A stretch of DNA of 25,338 nt, taken from the IMG/VR virus record IMGVR_UViG_3300030061_004364, positions 25,604 to 50,941 of that record; one strand, given 5' to 3'. Below, one piece after another: positions 7,809 to 14,795 of the stretch (position 1 is the first letter of the stretch; each line of letters opens with the position of its first letter). A program made the translations under genes and the position numbers. The DNA comes from a virus. The notes under the pieces were generated by a model. That model had not been told where the DNA came from and did no database searches. It saw only the letters and a list, made by a program, of their open reading frames with translations.

Positions 7809-7817
7809 AAGTGTAAT
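7809..7817 (+). promoter_or_regulatory. Putative phage late promoter motif before the portal gene
   Basis: AAGTGTAAT ends 10 bases before the ATG at 7828. An in-frame TTG at 7798 lies upstream of this motif and is therefore an unlikely start. No Shine-Dalgarno sequence is seen. Confidence 0.55.
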
Positions 7818-7827
7818 CTATTTTAAC

Positions 7828-9855
7828 ATGGCGGGAAAAAGAAGATATACAAAGCGTTCGGACTATTGGCAAAAGTTCAAAGAAAAAGAGCAGCCTCTTG
7901 AAAATTTGATAGTATCTAATGCTAAAGCTGATTATGAGCCTCAATTAGTCGGAGAGTCATTTTATAATCATGAGTCTAAAGCTTATGCCCGTAGTGGATC
8001 TGGTGGAAGTAGCACCACCGCAAGGCGTAATAATATTGCAATAGCCCCTCAGTTATTCAAATATGCCAATATCCGCATGGGTATGTTGCCCTTTGAGTAT
8101 GGAGCAGATGGGGTTAATGTACGAGACGCGATTGAATTATGTCAAAAAGCTTACTGTAATATTTCTGTTTTCAGGAACGCTATAGATATGATGTCAGATT
8201 TTGCTAATTCTACTTTATATTTGGAAGGAGGCAGTGCAAAGTCACGCGCATTTATTTCTTCATGGCTCAAGAAGATAAAAATCTGGAGTTTAAAAGACCA
8301 ATTTTTTAGAGAGTTTTACCGTAGCGGCAACGTCTTCCTTTATACAATTAATAGTAAAATTAATGTAGATGATTTTTCTAAAGTTCGTAATCTTGGTTTA
8401 AATTTAGCTACTAACAAAATCCCTATCAAATATATTCTTTTAAATCCTTTTGATGTTATGGCTCGTAGAGCCACAGCATTTGACAGAGGTTTGTATGTTA
8501 AAGTATTAAGTGAATACGAAGCAGAAAGATTAAGAGACCCCAAGACAGATGAAGATAAAGAGTTATTTGACGCTTTAGATCCAGATATTAAAAAAAGAAT
8601 TGAGGTTGGCTCATGGACTCCCAATGGCTTAAAAGTTTCATTAGATCCTAAAAGGCTAAAAATGGCTTTTAATAAAAAACAAGACTATGAGCCTTTTGCG
8701 GTTCCTTTTGGCTTTCCTGTTTTAGATGACATCAACTTCAAAATGGAGATGAAGAAAATTGATCAGTCCATTTGTAGAACAATTGAAAATGTTGTGCTAT
8801 TAATCACGATGGGCACTACGCCTGATAAAGGGGGAGTTAATCCTCGTAATATTCGGGCTATGCAGAATTTATTTTCTAATCAAAGTGTGGGTCGTATACT
8901 GGTAAGCGATTATACTACTAAAGCTGAGTTTATTATACCTGATTTAAATAAGGTTATAGGGCCGGCGAAATATGATGTAGTGAACCAAGACATTAAAGAA
9001 GGTTTGCAAAATATAATCTTAAATCAAGAAAAATTTGCTAGCACCGAAGTTAAAGCTCAGATGTTTTTACAGCGTTTAAAAGAATCTCGGGATGCTTTTA
9101 TAAACGAATTTCTTCAACCTGAAATAAAACAAATTTGTAAAGATTTTGGATTAAGAGATGAGCCGCTCGCCAAATTTGAAACTATCGATCTTCAAGATCA
9201 AACGCAAGTTCAACGTACTATTACTAGGATGATGGAATTAGGTATTCTTACTCCGACGGAGGGAATAAAAGTCATTGAAACTGGAGTTTTCCCAAGCGGT
9301 AAAGAATTGGAAGAAGCTCAAGAAAAATTTGTTGAGCAGCGACAAAAAGGATTTTATAACCCTATTGTAGGCGGAACGCCAGTTCCTTTGGATTTAGACG
9401 AAGAAATAGAATTGGAAGAAATTAAACATCCTCGTAGCATGCAACTGTTAGAGAAACCTACCAATAAAGGACCGCGAAGCGCGGCCAATCCCGGTAGGCC
9501 CGTGGGTTCTAAATCTTTGGCGAATAGTACTTATTCCGTAACTTCCATCAAAGAAATAGCCGAAAAAACTAATAATCTTTTTACTACTCTTGCAAATGAA
9601 GCAAAGAAAGCTTTCAAGAAAAAACGGTTGAGTAAAATGCAAAAAGAGATGCTCGAGAGGGTATGTGAATCCGTAGTGGTTGCTAAAAACTCAACAGAGT
9701 GGATGAAAGCTGGAAAAGAATGTTTAGCCAATCCGGACAAAATTATGGAATTGAAGCCTATGCAAGAAGTGCTCAATATCAGCGCAGAGCATGAGTTAGA
9801 TGATTACGCTGCAGCAATTTTGTATCATAGCAGAAAAAATTCTCTCAATAAATAA
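7828..9855 (+). CDS. Portal protein
   Basis: A 675-residue portal subunit. The segment around 110-170 (VFRNAIDMMSDFANSTLYLEGG, then SSWLKKIKIWSLKDQFFREFYRSGNVFLY) is a typical portal block, and the middle has the usual wing/stem order with KIDQSICRTIENVVLLITMG and a crown rich in helices. Portals form the dodecameric ring at one capsid vertex through which TerL pumps DNA. I chose the ATG at 7828 (MAGKRRYTKR) because the motif AAGTGTAAT lies just before it. The last 130 residues are unusual in being basic and Ala/Lys-rich with a GRP-type AT-hook-like motif (NPGRPVGSK) and may be a crown extension that contacts DNA. The gene lies between terL and the prohead protease, the standard order. Confidence 0.9.
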   Translation: MAGKRRYTKRSDYWQKFKEKEQPLENLIVSNAKADYEPQLVGESFYNHESKAYARSGSGGSSTTARRNNIAIAPQLFKYANIRMGMLPFEYGADGVNVRDAIELCQKAYCNISVFRNAIDMMSDFANSTLYLEGGSAKSRAFISSWLKKIKIWSLKDQFFREFYRSGNVFLYTINSKINVDDFSKVRNLGLNLATNKIPIKYILLNPFDVMARRATAFDRGLYVKVLSEYEAERLRDPKTDEDKELFDALDPDIKKRIEVGSWTPNGLKVSLDPKRLKMAFNKKQDYEPFAVPFGFPVLDDINFKMEMKKIDQSICRTIENVVLLITMGTTPDKGGVNPRNIRAMQNLFSNQSVGRILVSDYTTKAEFIIPDLNKVIGPAKYDVVNQDIKEGLQNIILNQEKFASTEVKAQMFLQRLKESRDAFINEFLQPEIKQICKDFGLRDEPLAKFETIDLQDQTQVQRTITRMMELGILTPTEGIKVIETGVFPSGKELEEAQEKFVEQRQKGFYNPIVGGTPVPLDLDEEIELEEIKHPRSMQLLEKPTNKGPRSAANPGRPVGSKSLANSTYSVTSIKEIAEKTNNLFTTLANEAKKAFKKKRLSKMQKEMLERVCESVVVAKNSTEWMKAGKECLANPDKIMELKPMQEVLNISAEHELDDYAAAILYHSRKNSLNK

Positions 9856-9857
9856 TT

Positions 9858-9866
9858 AAGTGTAAT
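9858..9866 (+). promoter_or_regulatory. Putative phage late promoter motif before the protease gene
   Basis: AAGTGTAAT starts three bases after the portal stop codon and ends 12 bases before the ATG at 9879. An ATG at 9871 is followed at once by TAA, so it is not a start. No Shine-Dalgarno sequence is present. Confidence 0.55.
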
Positions 9867-9878
9867 ATTCATGTAAAC

Positions 9879-11471
9879 ATGGATAATCAATTCAAATATA
9901 AAACAGAGTATACCTTTGATATCTATGCCACTTCGGATTTAGAGAGCGATCTAGATATAAGTCGAGCTTCATTAGATAACCTTAAACCTCTTATCCCCAA
10001 ATCTATTGATTTGGATCGAAATGTAGATTTAATTGGAGCTGCCTTTAATGCCGCGGTGGTAAATAAATTCAATAGGAATGGGGACGGAATTGATTCTGAA
10101 ACTGCCGTGGACGTTATTGATTATTTTATTAATAAGCCCACAAATATAGAGCATAAAAAGCATAAGGTAGTTGGTCATATCGTCAACGCGGGCTTTACTG
10201 ATTTAGATAATGAAAAAATTATTGGTAATGGCGCAGCGCTTAAAGAAAAAGATCCTTATTTTATATCTTTGGCTGCTGTAGTTTACAAAACTGTTAATAA
10301 AGATTTTGCTGATGTTTTACTTCAGTCAAGTGAACAAGGAAATCCTTTTCATAATAAGATTTCAGCAAGTTGGGAGTTAGGATTCAATGAATATGTTTTA
10401 GCTTTAGGATCTCAAGACTTGAAAGAAGCTGAAATTATCACTAATCCTACTCAGATCAATGAAATGAAAAAATACCTGAAATCTTTCGAAGGGTCAGGTA
10501 AACTAAATGATGGCACACCAATTTACCGATTAGTTAAAGGGGAAGTTTTCCCTTTAGGCATTGGGTTTACTACTAATCCAGCCGCTAACGTAAGCGGCCT
10601 TATAGTAGAAAAAAATATTGATTTGGAGCTTAATGATAAGAGAGACGACGTAGAAGCTTCAGAAAATTTTAAAAATAATATTTTAAAAATTTCCCAAAAG
10701 GAAAATAATACTGTAAAAAATACTAATACTATGGATATAACAGAGTTCAAAACTGAGTTCGAGAAGGTTCTCGATTCGAAGTTAGCGGACAATGCGGAAT
10801 TCACTCAAGAAGCTGTAGCCAGTGTCGCTTCCCATGTAATCGATAAGATTCGTGAGAAAGATGCTGAGTTTCGTGCTGAAAGAGAGGCTGTTGAAACTGA
10901 AAAAGTTCAAGCCAAGAAAGACGCAGAGGAAGCAAAAGCTTCGATTGAAGACCTCCAGAAAAAGTTAGAGGAAGCCACTGAGAAGATTACTTCCTTAGAG
11001 TCCTCTATCTACGCTGCTGCGGCAGAAGAGTTATTTAATAGCAGAATGGGAGCTATCGACGAGCTTTACGACCTTTCCGACCAAGACCGTGTGGTTTTGG
11101 CGAACGAAGTGAAGACTCTTGAGAGCGCCGATCCTGCCTTTGAAGATTACCAGTCTAAATTGGCATCCTTACTTCAACATAAGAGCAAAGCTTTTAAGTT
11201 GGAGCAAGAAAAACAATTTGAGGCAAAAGTTCAGGAAGAACTGGAGAAACGTTTAGCTAGTACTACTTCGGAAGAAGCAACAGCTAGTAGCGCTCCTGCA
11301 GTCGAGCCTGAGGTAGCTGAAGTTCAAGCAACTGTCGAAGAAGTTGTTGAAAATGTTGAAGTCCCGCACTCTAGCATGGCCAACAATAATGAGGCTTCTT
11401 CCACGGAAGAATCTTTAACTGACAGGTTCAAAAAGGCCTTTAGCACAGAAAGTATTTCTATAACCTACTAA
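9879..11471 (+). CDS. Prohead protease fused to scaffold region
   Basis: A 530-residue protein with two parts. Residues about 1-235 look like a phage prohead serine protease: NKPTNIEHKKHKVVGHIVNAGF with a candidate catalytic His (H92), and KISASWELGFNEY with candidate Ser (S162). This is the His/Ser order of T4 gp21/S78-like enzymes. Residues from about 285 to the end form a long charged coiled-coil scaffold (REKDAEFRAEREAVETEKVQ... EDLQKKLEEATEKITSLE), then an Ala/Glu/Val-rich linker and a basic tip RFKKAF. Codon use changes near residue 285, from AT-ending codons to GAG/AAG/TTC like the capsid gene, suggesting a separately translated scaffold. Catalytic assignments are by pattern only. Confidence 0.75.
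   Translation: MDNQFKYKTEYTFDIYATSDLESDLDISRASLDNLKPLIPKSIDLDRNVDLIGAAFNAAVVNKFNRNGDGIDSETAVDVIDYFINKPTNIEHKKHKVVGHIVNAGFTDLDNEKIIGNGAALKEKDPYFISLAAVVYKTVNKDFADVLLQSSEQGNPFHNKISASWELGFNEYVLALGSQDLKEAEIITNPTQINEMKKYLKSFEGSGKLNDGTPIYRLVKGEVFPLGIGFTTNPAANVSGLIVEKNIDLELNDKRDDVEASENFKNNILKISQKENNTVKNTNTMDITEFKTEFEKVLDSKLADNAEFTQEAVASVASHVIDKIREKDAEFRAEREAVETEKVQAKKDAEEAKASIEDLQKKLEEATEKITSLESSIYAAAAEELFNSRMGAIDELYDLSDQDRVVLANEVKTLESADPAFEDYQSKLASLLQHKSKAFKLEQEKQFEAKVQEELEKRLASTTSEEATASSAPAVEPEVAEVQATVEEVVENVEVPHSSMANNNEASSTEESLTDRFKKAFSTESISITY
10731..11471 (+). CDS. Possible nested scaffold protein (internal in-frame start)
   Basis: An in-frame ATG at 10731 (residue 285 of the protease ORF; product starting MDITEFKTEF) would give a 246-residue protein consisting only of the scaffold coiled coil. 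Support comes from the sharp change to highly expressed-type codons exactly there, and from TGTAAA at 10712-10717, a weak match to the phage motif 13 bases upstream. The known precedent is lambda C/Nu3, where scaffold is made from an internal start in the protease gene. No convincing Shine-Dalgarno is adjacent; an AAAAGGAAAA lies about 30 bases upstream. Confidence 0.45.
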   Translation: MDITEFKTEFEKVLDSKLADNAEFTQEAVASVASHVIDKIREKDAEFRAEREAVETEKVQAKKDAEEAKASIEDLQKKLEEATEKITSLESSIYAAAAEELFNSRMGAIDELYDLSDQDRVVLANEVKTLESADPAFEDYQSKLASLLQHKSKAFKLEQEKQFEAKVQEELEKRLASTTSEEATASSAPAVEPEVAEVQATVEEVVENVEVPHSSMANNNEASSTEESLTDRFKKAFSTESISITY

Positions 11472-11482
11472 CACTATAATAT
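11472..11482 (+). promoter_or_regulatory. Promoter-like motif before the decoration/capsid genes
   Basis: CACTATAATAT with TATAAT at 11475-11480, five bases before the ATG at 11486. It is a variant of the phage motif in which GTG is replaced by CAC; the very short distance to the start codon is kept. It would drive the two-gene capsid unit. Confidence 0.45.
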
Positions 11483-11485
11483 ATT

Positions 11486-12151
11486 ATGGCACTAAGATTA
11501 TTACCATTCAGACAATATAGCGATTATGATGTCATCAATCTGTTTGCAAATCAGATTGTTGACTCTTCGCCATCAACTAACGGTAACGGTAGCGCTGGTG
11601 TGCTGGTGAAGGTATTGAGCGGCAACATGAATAAGGATGTTCACGATTTAATCGAGACTTCTTATTTAGGTAAGACCGACTACCCATTTATGGGTGCGGA
11701 TAAATATCCGACAGTGCCTTTGCGAGTTCAAGCAGCTTCTACCGGTAACGGAGTAGTCGGCGTCACTCTTCGACAGACATTGGAAACAGATGAAAACGGT
11801 GAAAAACTCATCTACAATCCTGTCAAGACTGACGAGTTACAAGCTTGCCTTAGCGGACAAGCAGTTCCTGTGGCAACACGGGGAATGTTTACGTTTTCTG
11901 AGGACGCTTATGAGAAGGATGCTAACTTTATCCCCGGGAATATCGCAGGTATTTCCGCAGATAATGACGGCAAGTTAACCGGATTCGCTCGCGAATCTTT
12001 GGCTGACATTGCTGGAACTATCGTTGGGCAAATTTTAGGAACCGGAAACAGAACCTCTCAGATGGGTCAATCCGATGAGTTCGCAGGAACAGGTACCGCG
12101 CAGTATGCATTGGTACAAATAGACTGTTCTGCTTCTTGGGATGTTGCGTAA
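11486..12151 (+). CDS. Putative capsid decoration or head structural protein
   Basis: A 221-residue Gly/Ala/Thr-rich protein starting MALRLLPFRQYSDYDVINLFAN, with no membrane segment. It contains ENGEKLIYNPVKTDELQACLSGQAVPVATRGMFTFS near residues 103-140, the kind of beta-rich sequence seen in virion proteins. I do not recognise a named family with certainty. It sits directly before the major capsid gene, with which it shares a promoter and biased codon use, so it should be abundant; a capsid decoration (cement) protein is the best guess. A head fibre or other minor head protein is possible. Confidence 0.5.
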   Translation: MALRLLPFRQYSDYDVINLFANQIVDSSPSTNGNGSAGVLVKVLSGNMNKDVHDLIETSYLGKTDYPFMGADKYPTVPLRVQAASTGNGVVGVTLRQTLETDENGEKLIYNPVKTDELQACLSGQAVPVATRGMFTFSEDAYEKDANFIPGNIAGISADNDGKLTGFARESLADIAGTIVGQILGTGNRTSQMGQSDEFAGTGTAQYALVQIDCSASWDVA

Positions 12152-12165
12152 ACAATTAAATTAAC

Positions 12166-12171
12166 AAAGGA
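12166..12171 (+). promoter_or_regulatory. Shine-Dalgarno site of the major capsid gene
   Basis: AAAGGA ends nine bases before the ATG at 12181. It is one of few clear ribosome binding sites in the window; most genes led by the AAGTGTAAT motif have none. Confidence 0.6.
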
Positions 12172-12180
12172 AATTTAATA

Positions 12181-13335
12181 ATGAAAATTCAATTAAAAAG
12201 AACAGACGAACAAGTCGAATTAATTAAAGCTATGGGTTCTCGTAACCGTGATACTGCTTATGCTGCTCAGGTAGCTTTAGCAGAGTTTATTGGCCCTGTG
12301 GTTTCAGAGGTTATCAATAACGCTCCTACGGTTAGCAACTTGTTTACCCCGCTTCAATACAATGCAGATGACAATCCTTCGATTCCGTTGGATTTATACT
12401 ATGACATCTTCGATGAAGATTACATTCGTGTATACAGTCAGTCTGTAGCTGGTGGCCTTCCAACCAACTATGTGCAACCTACAGCTTCTGAGTTGAAGTT
12501 TACTACTTACAGTTTAGATAGCGCTGTGTCTTTCGATAGAAAGTACGCTTCGCGTTCGAGACTTGATGTGATTGGTAAAACTTTTACTCGTGTAGCTCAG
12601 GAAGTTCTCGTTAAGCAAGAAAGAACATCTTCTAACTTGCTTATGTCTGCATTAGCAACTGCTGCTACTGGTGACGCTACTTTCTCCGCAAAGAATCGTC
12701 ACGTTTTCCGTACAGCTCAAGCTAATCGTTTCTTAGTTGATGACTTGAATAAGTTATTCACTAAGATTAAGAGAATTAATGCTTCATGGATGGGCGGCAC
12801 TCCTGCTGGCTCTCGTAAAGCTTTATCTGACCTCTTGGTTTCTCCAGAGGTGGTTGAGCAGATCCGTGCAATGTCTTATAACCCAATTAACACCCTCGCT
12901 CCTAATGGCGCTGCCGTTGGTGCAACTTCTCAACCGGTCACTTTGATCGATCCCGAAAGAGATCGCATCTTTAGTCAGAGCGGTTTGACTGAGTTCTTCG
13001 GTGTTTCCATTATGGAAGTTTGGGAATTAGGCGTTGGCAAGTTATTCAACAATGTCTTCGATACTGTCGCAGGCAACATTGACTTCTTGGACAACGGTTC
13101 TACTACCGCTTCTACCGCCTTTAATGGTGCTACTGAAGAAATCATCGTTGGTTTGGATCGTAGCCGTGACGCTATGATTCGTGCTATCGCTGTTGATTCA
13201 GAAACCGGTTCAGAATTCAACCTAGTAGCTGATGATCAGTTCTCTTCTAGACAGCAGAGAATTGGTTACTATGGCGCTTTGGAAGAAGGACGTATGGTAC
13301 TGGACGACAGAGCTTTGGTCGGCTTAATTATGTAA
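12181..13335 (+). CDS. Major capsid protein (HK97-fold)
   Basis: A 384-residue protein placed after protease/scaffold and portal and before the neck genes, the position of the major capsid protein. The sequence has the expected order for an HK97-fold subunit: an N-terminal helical arm, YSQSVAGGLPTNYVQPTASELKFTTYSLDSAVSF resembling the E-loop and spine region, an Ala-rich helix TSSNLLMSALATAATG, and a domain with SDLLVSPEVVEQIRAMS. Codon use is the most optimised in the window, matching very high expression. It has a proper AAAGGA ribosome binding site and is followed 20 bases later by a strong terminator. HK97-fold assignment is by pattern and context, not by alignment. Confidence 0.85.
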   Translation: MKIQLKRTDEQVELIKAMGSRNRDTAYAAQVALAEFIGPVVSEVINNAPTVSNLFTPLQYNADDNPSIPLDLYYDIFDEDYIRVYSQSVAGGLPTNYVQPTASELKFTTYSLDSAVSFDRKYASRSRLDVIGKTFTRVAQEVLVKQERTSSNLLMSALATAATGDATFSAKNRHVFRTAQANRFLVDDLNKLFTKIKRINASWMGGTPAGSRKALSDLLVSPEVVEQIRAMSYNPINTLAPNGAAVGATSQPVTLIDPERDRIFSQSGLTEFFGVSIMEVWELGVGKLFNNVFDTVAGNIDFLDNGSTTASTAFNGATEEIIVGLDRSRDAMIRAIAVDSETGSEFNLVADDQFSSRQQRIGYYGALEEGRMVLDDRALVGLIM

Positions 13336-13354
13336 TTGGCATCTGCCCAATTAT

Positions 13355-13388
13355 AACTCCACCTCGAAAGAGGTGGAGTTTTTTTTTG
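13355..13388 (+). terminator. Strong intrinsic terminator after the capsid gene
   Basis: AACTCCACCTC (13355-13365) and GAGGTGGAGTT (13370-13380) form a perfect 11-base stem closed by a GAAA tetraloop and followed by a run of T residues. It would end the capsid transcript and isolate the following genes, which have their own motif. Confidence 0.9.
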
Positions 13389-13403
13389 GAAAAATCAAAT
13401 TTT

Positions 13404-13412
13404 AGTTGTAAT
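13404..13412 (+). promoter_or_regulatory. Putative phage late promoter motif (AGTTGTAAT variant)
   Basis: AGTTGTAAT, followed by ATT, ends seven bases before the ATG at 13420 and lies just after the capsid terminator. It is needed for transcription of the next gene if the terminator is efficient, which supports promoter function. Confidence 0.5.
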
Positions 13413-13419
13413 ATTAAAT

Positions 13420-13836
13420 ATGGCTGCAAAGAAAAAAGCTAAAAAGACGATAAAAGCTAGTAAAAAGAAGACCTCTTTAGAAGAAATCGAAAATTTTACT
13501 ACTGGCAAAACGACAGACAATGATTCTATAGAGAGGGTCAAAGAGCTGGAAGAAGTACTGGGCATCAAAGCCGTTAATCATTTTGGCACTAATGACCCAA
13601 ATATTTTTGAAAACAACTTAAAAGAATCTAATTTAAGTGACCTTCAGAACCTTGCCATGAAAATAGGACTTTTCCCAGATGGCTCTAAACCTCGTCTTAA
13701 AGAGAAGTTAAGACAGGAATTTAAACGAGTAACTCGTGGAAGTCGCACAATTGCATTACAGCAACCTTTATCGATTGCTGATCCTTCTCATCCTAATCAC
13801 GAAAGAGCTAAGAAATTAATGAGCGAAGGTTTCTAG
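13420..13836 (+). CDS. Small basic protein with SAP-like motif
   Basis: A 138-residue protein with a strongly basic N-terminus (about eleven Lys in the first 18 residues) and a segment at about 68-102, ESNLSDLQNLAMKIGLFPDGSKPRLKEKLRQEF, that matches the pattern of a SAP domain: two helices with a GL-x-x-x-G-x-K/R-x-x-L turn. SAP domains bind AT-rich DNA. The rest is charged and probably flexible. It is located between the capsid gene and a neck gene. It may be a virion-packaged DNA-binding protein or a head completion factor; function is not established. The start ATG is set by the AGTTGTAAT motif seven bases before it. Confidence 0.6.
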   Translation: MAAKKKAKKTIKASKKKTSLEEIENFTTGKTTDNDSIERVKELEEVLGIKAVNHFGTNDPNIFENNLKESNLSDLQNLAMKIGLFPDGSKPRLKEKLRQEFKRVTRGSRTIALQQPLSIADPSHPNHERAKKLMSEGF

Positions 13837-13841
13837 TTTTT

Positions 13842-13850
13842 AGTGTAAAT
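13842..13850 (+). promoter_or_regulatory. Putative phage late promoter motif (AGTGTAAAT variant)
   Basis: AGTGTAAAT, followed by ATAT, ends seven bases before the ATG at 13858. It begins six bases after the previous stop codon. No Shine-Dalgarno sequence is present. Confidence 0.5.
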
Positions 13851-13857
13851 ATATCAT

Positions 13858-14433
13858 ATGCCGGACAGACAAAAAACGCCATATTTGGTAAGCACGATAG
13901 CTACGGGCATTTTTAATGATGAGTTTGACTCTGATACAGGTTATGCAACACTTGCCTCTATATCTGGATGGTTAGCAAATAACGTAGGTTTATTAAATAC
14001 TATTGTTTATACTGCCTTTTCGGGATCAGGAGTTGCTGCTACGCCAAGCGACTTGATCGACGATACCGTGGTTCAACCGTCGGGAAACTTTCGATTTGAA
14101 GAATCTGATATCTACAAGCAAGTTTATTTAGCTAATTACTATACTAAAAAAGCCAGAGGTGTCCTAAGAAACATTGATACTGCGGTAGATTTTATCAGCT
14201 TAAGAGAAGGTGACTCCATGATTACCCGCACAAATAAGAATGAAATAGCTAAAACTTATCGAGGTTTCGCAAAGGACGCACAGGAGCGCCTAGATGACCT
14301 TGTAGCGCGTTATAATATTTATGAGGCACAACCCTTACAAGCAGCCGGAAACGACGCTTCTATAGACTCTAGCGGCGATATATATGCTTCTTACGATTGG
14401 AGGCCTAGATCTTTCACAGGGCCTTATAGTTAA
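13858..14433 (+). CDS. Putative head-tail adaptor (neck) protein
   Basis: A 191-residue protein. Its helical core (TLASISGWLANNVGLLNTIVYTAF, then YKQVYLANYYTKKARGVLRN, then TYRGFAKDAQERLDDLVARYNIY) and its position after the capsid gene fit a small head-tail adaptor that binds under the portal. The family is not recognised with certainty. The C-terminus is short and polar. It is the last plus-strand head gene before the moron and the minus-strand tail block. Confidence 0.5.
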   Translation: MPDRQKTPYLVSTIATGIFNDEFDSDTGYATLASISGWLANNVGLLNTIVYTAFSGSGVAATPSDLIDDTVVQPSGNFRFEESDIYKQVYLANYYTKKARGVLRNIDTAVDFISLREGDSMITRTNKNEIAKTYRGFAKDAQERLDDLVARYNIYEAQPLQAAGNDASIDSSGDIYASYDWRPRSFTGPYS

Positions 14434-14441
14434 AATTAGCC

Positions 14442-14470
14442 TTGACATCTTTTTAAAGTTCTTGTATCTT
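14442..14470 (+). promoter_or_regulatory. Sigma70 promoter for the DUF4282-like gene
   Basis: A perfect TTGACA (14442-14447), a 17-base spacer, and TATCTT (14465-14470). Transcription would begin about three bases before the ATG at 14480. This host-type promoter is unlike the motif used by the neighbouring structural genes. Confidence 0.7.
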
Positions 14471-14479
14471 TTTCCCTTT

Positions 14480-14719
14480 ATGAAAAAATTCATGAGCTTT
14501 GAGTATATGATTACTCCGGGAATCTTAAAGATTCTTTGTTATGTTGGGGCAGTAATCTCTGTCATCATAGGTATTATAGCACTTGTTTCGGGAGCTCCCG
14601 ATGCGCTTACCGTTGGACTTAGTTTTATTGTCTTGGGACCAATAGCTTGCCGTGTGTATACGGAAGTGATGTTGGTTCTTTTTGAAATACATAAGGAATT
14701 AAAAAAACTTAGTCCTTAG
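14480..14719 (+). CDS. DUF4282-like small membrane protein (moron candidate)
   Basis: A 79-residue protein with two membrane segments, about 14-38 (GILKILCYVGAVISVIIGIIALVSG) and about 43-68. The order FEYMITPGILKILCYVG, then a short polar loop, then GLSFIVLGPIACRVYTEVMLVLFEIHKEL matches my recollection of the DUF4282 family of bacterial membrane proteins of unknown function. I chose the ATG at 14480 because a sigma70 promoter ends 9 bases before it; a longer in-frame start at 14384 would overlap the neck gene. With its own promoter and terminator, between two late modules on opposite strands, it looks like a moron expressed from the host polymerase. A role in the host membrane, such as superinfection control, is speculation. 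Confidence 0.7.
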   Translation: MKKFMSFEYMITPGILKILCYVGAVISVIIGIIALVSGAPDALTVGLSFIVLGPIACRVYTEVMLVLFEIHKELKKLSP

Positions 14720-14745
14720 TTTTTCTTTTATAACGTTTAAATATA

Positions 14746-14776
14746 AAAAAACCCCGCTCTTGCGAGCGGGGTTTTT
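14746..14776. terminator. Bidirectional intrinsic terminator
   Basis: CCCCGCTC (14752-14759) and GAGCGGGG (14764-14771) form an 8-base GC-rich stem with a TTGC loop. It is preceded by A6 and followed by T5, so it can terminate from both sides. It separates the plus-strand DUF4282-like gene from the minus-strand tail block converging on it. Confidence 0.9.
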
Positions 14777-14795
14777 GTTTAATTTTAACCTTTTC

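Noticed and set aside
7798-7827. Upstream TTG start for the portal gene
   Set aside because: The extra ten codons cover the promoter-like motif AAGTGTAAT; the ATG at 7828 gives a normal basic portal N-terminus.
14384-14479. Longer start for the DUF4282-like gene
   Set aside because: It would overlap the neck gene and lies upstream of a clear sigma70 promoter; the family begins close to the ATG at 14480.
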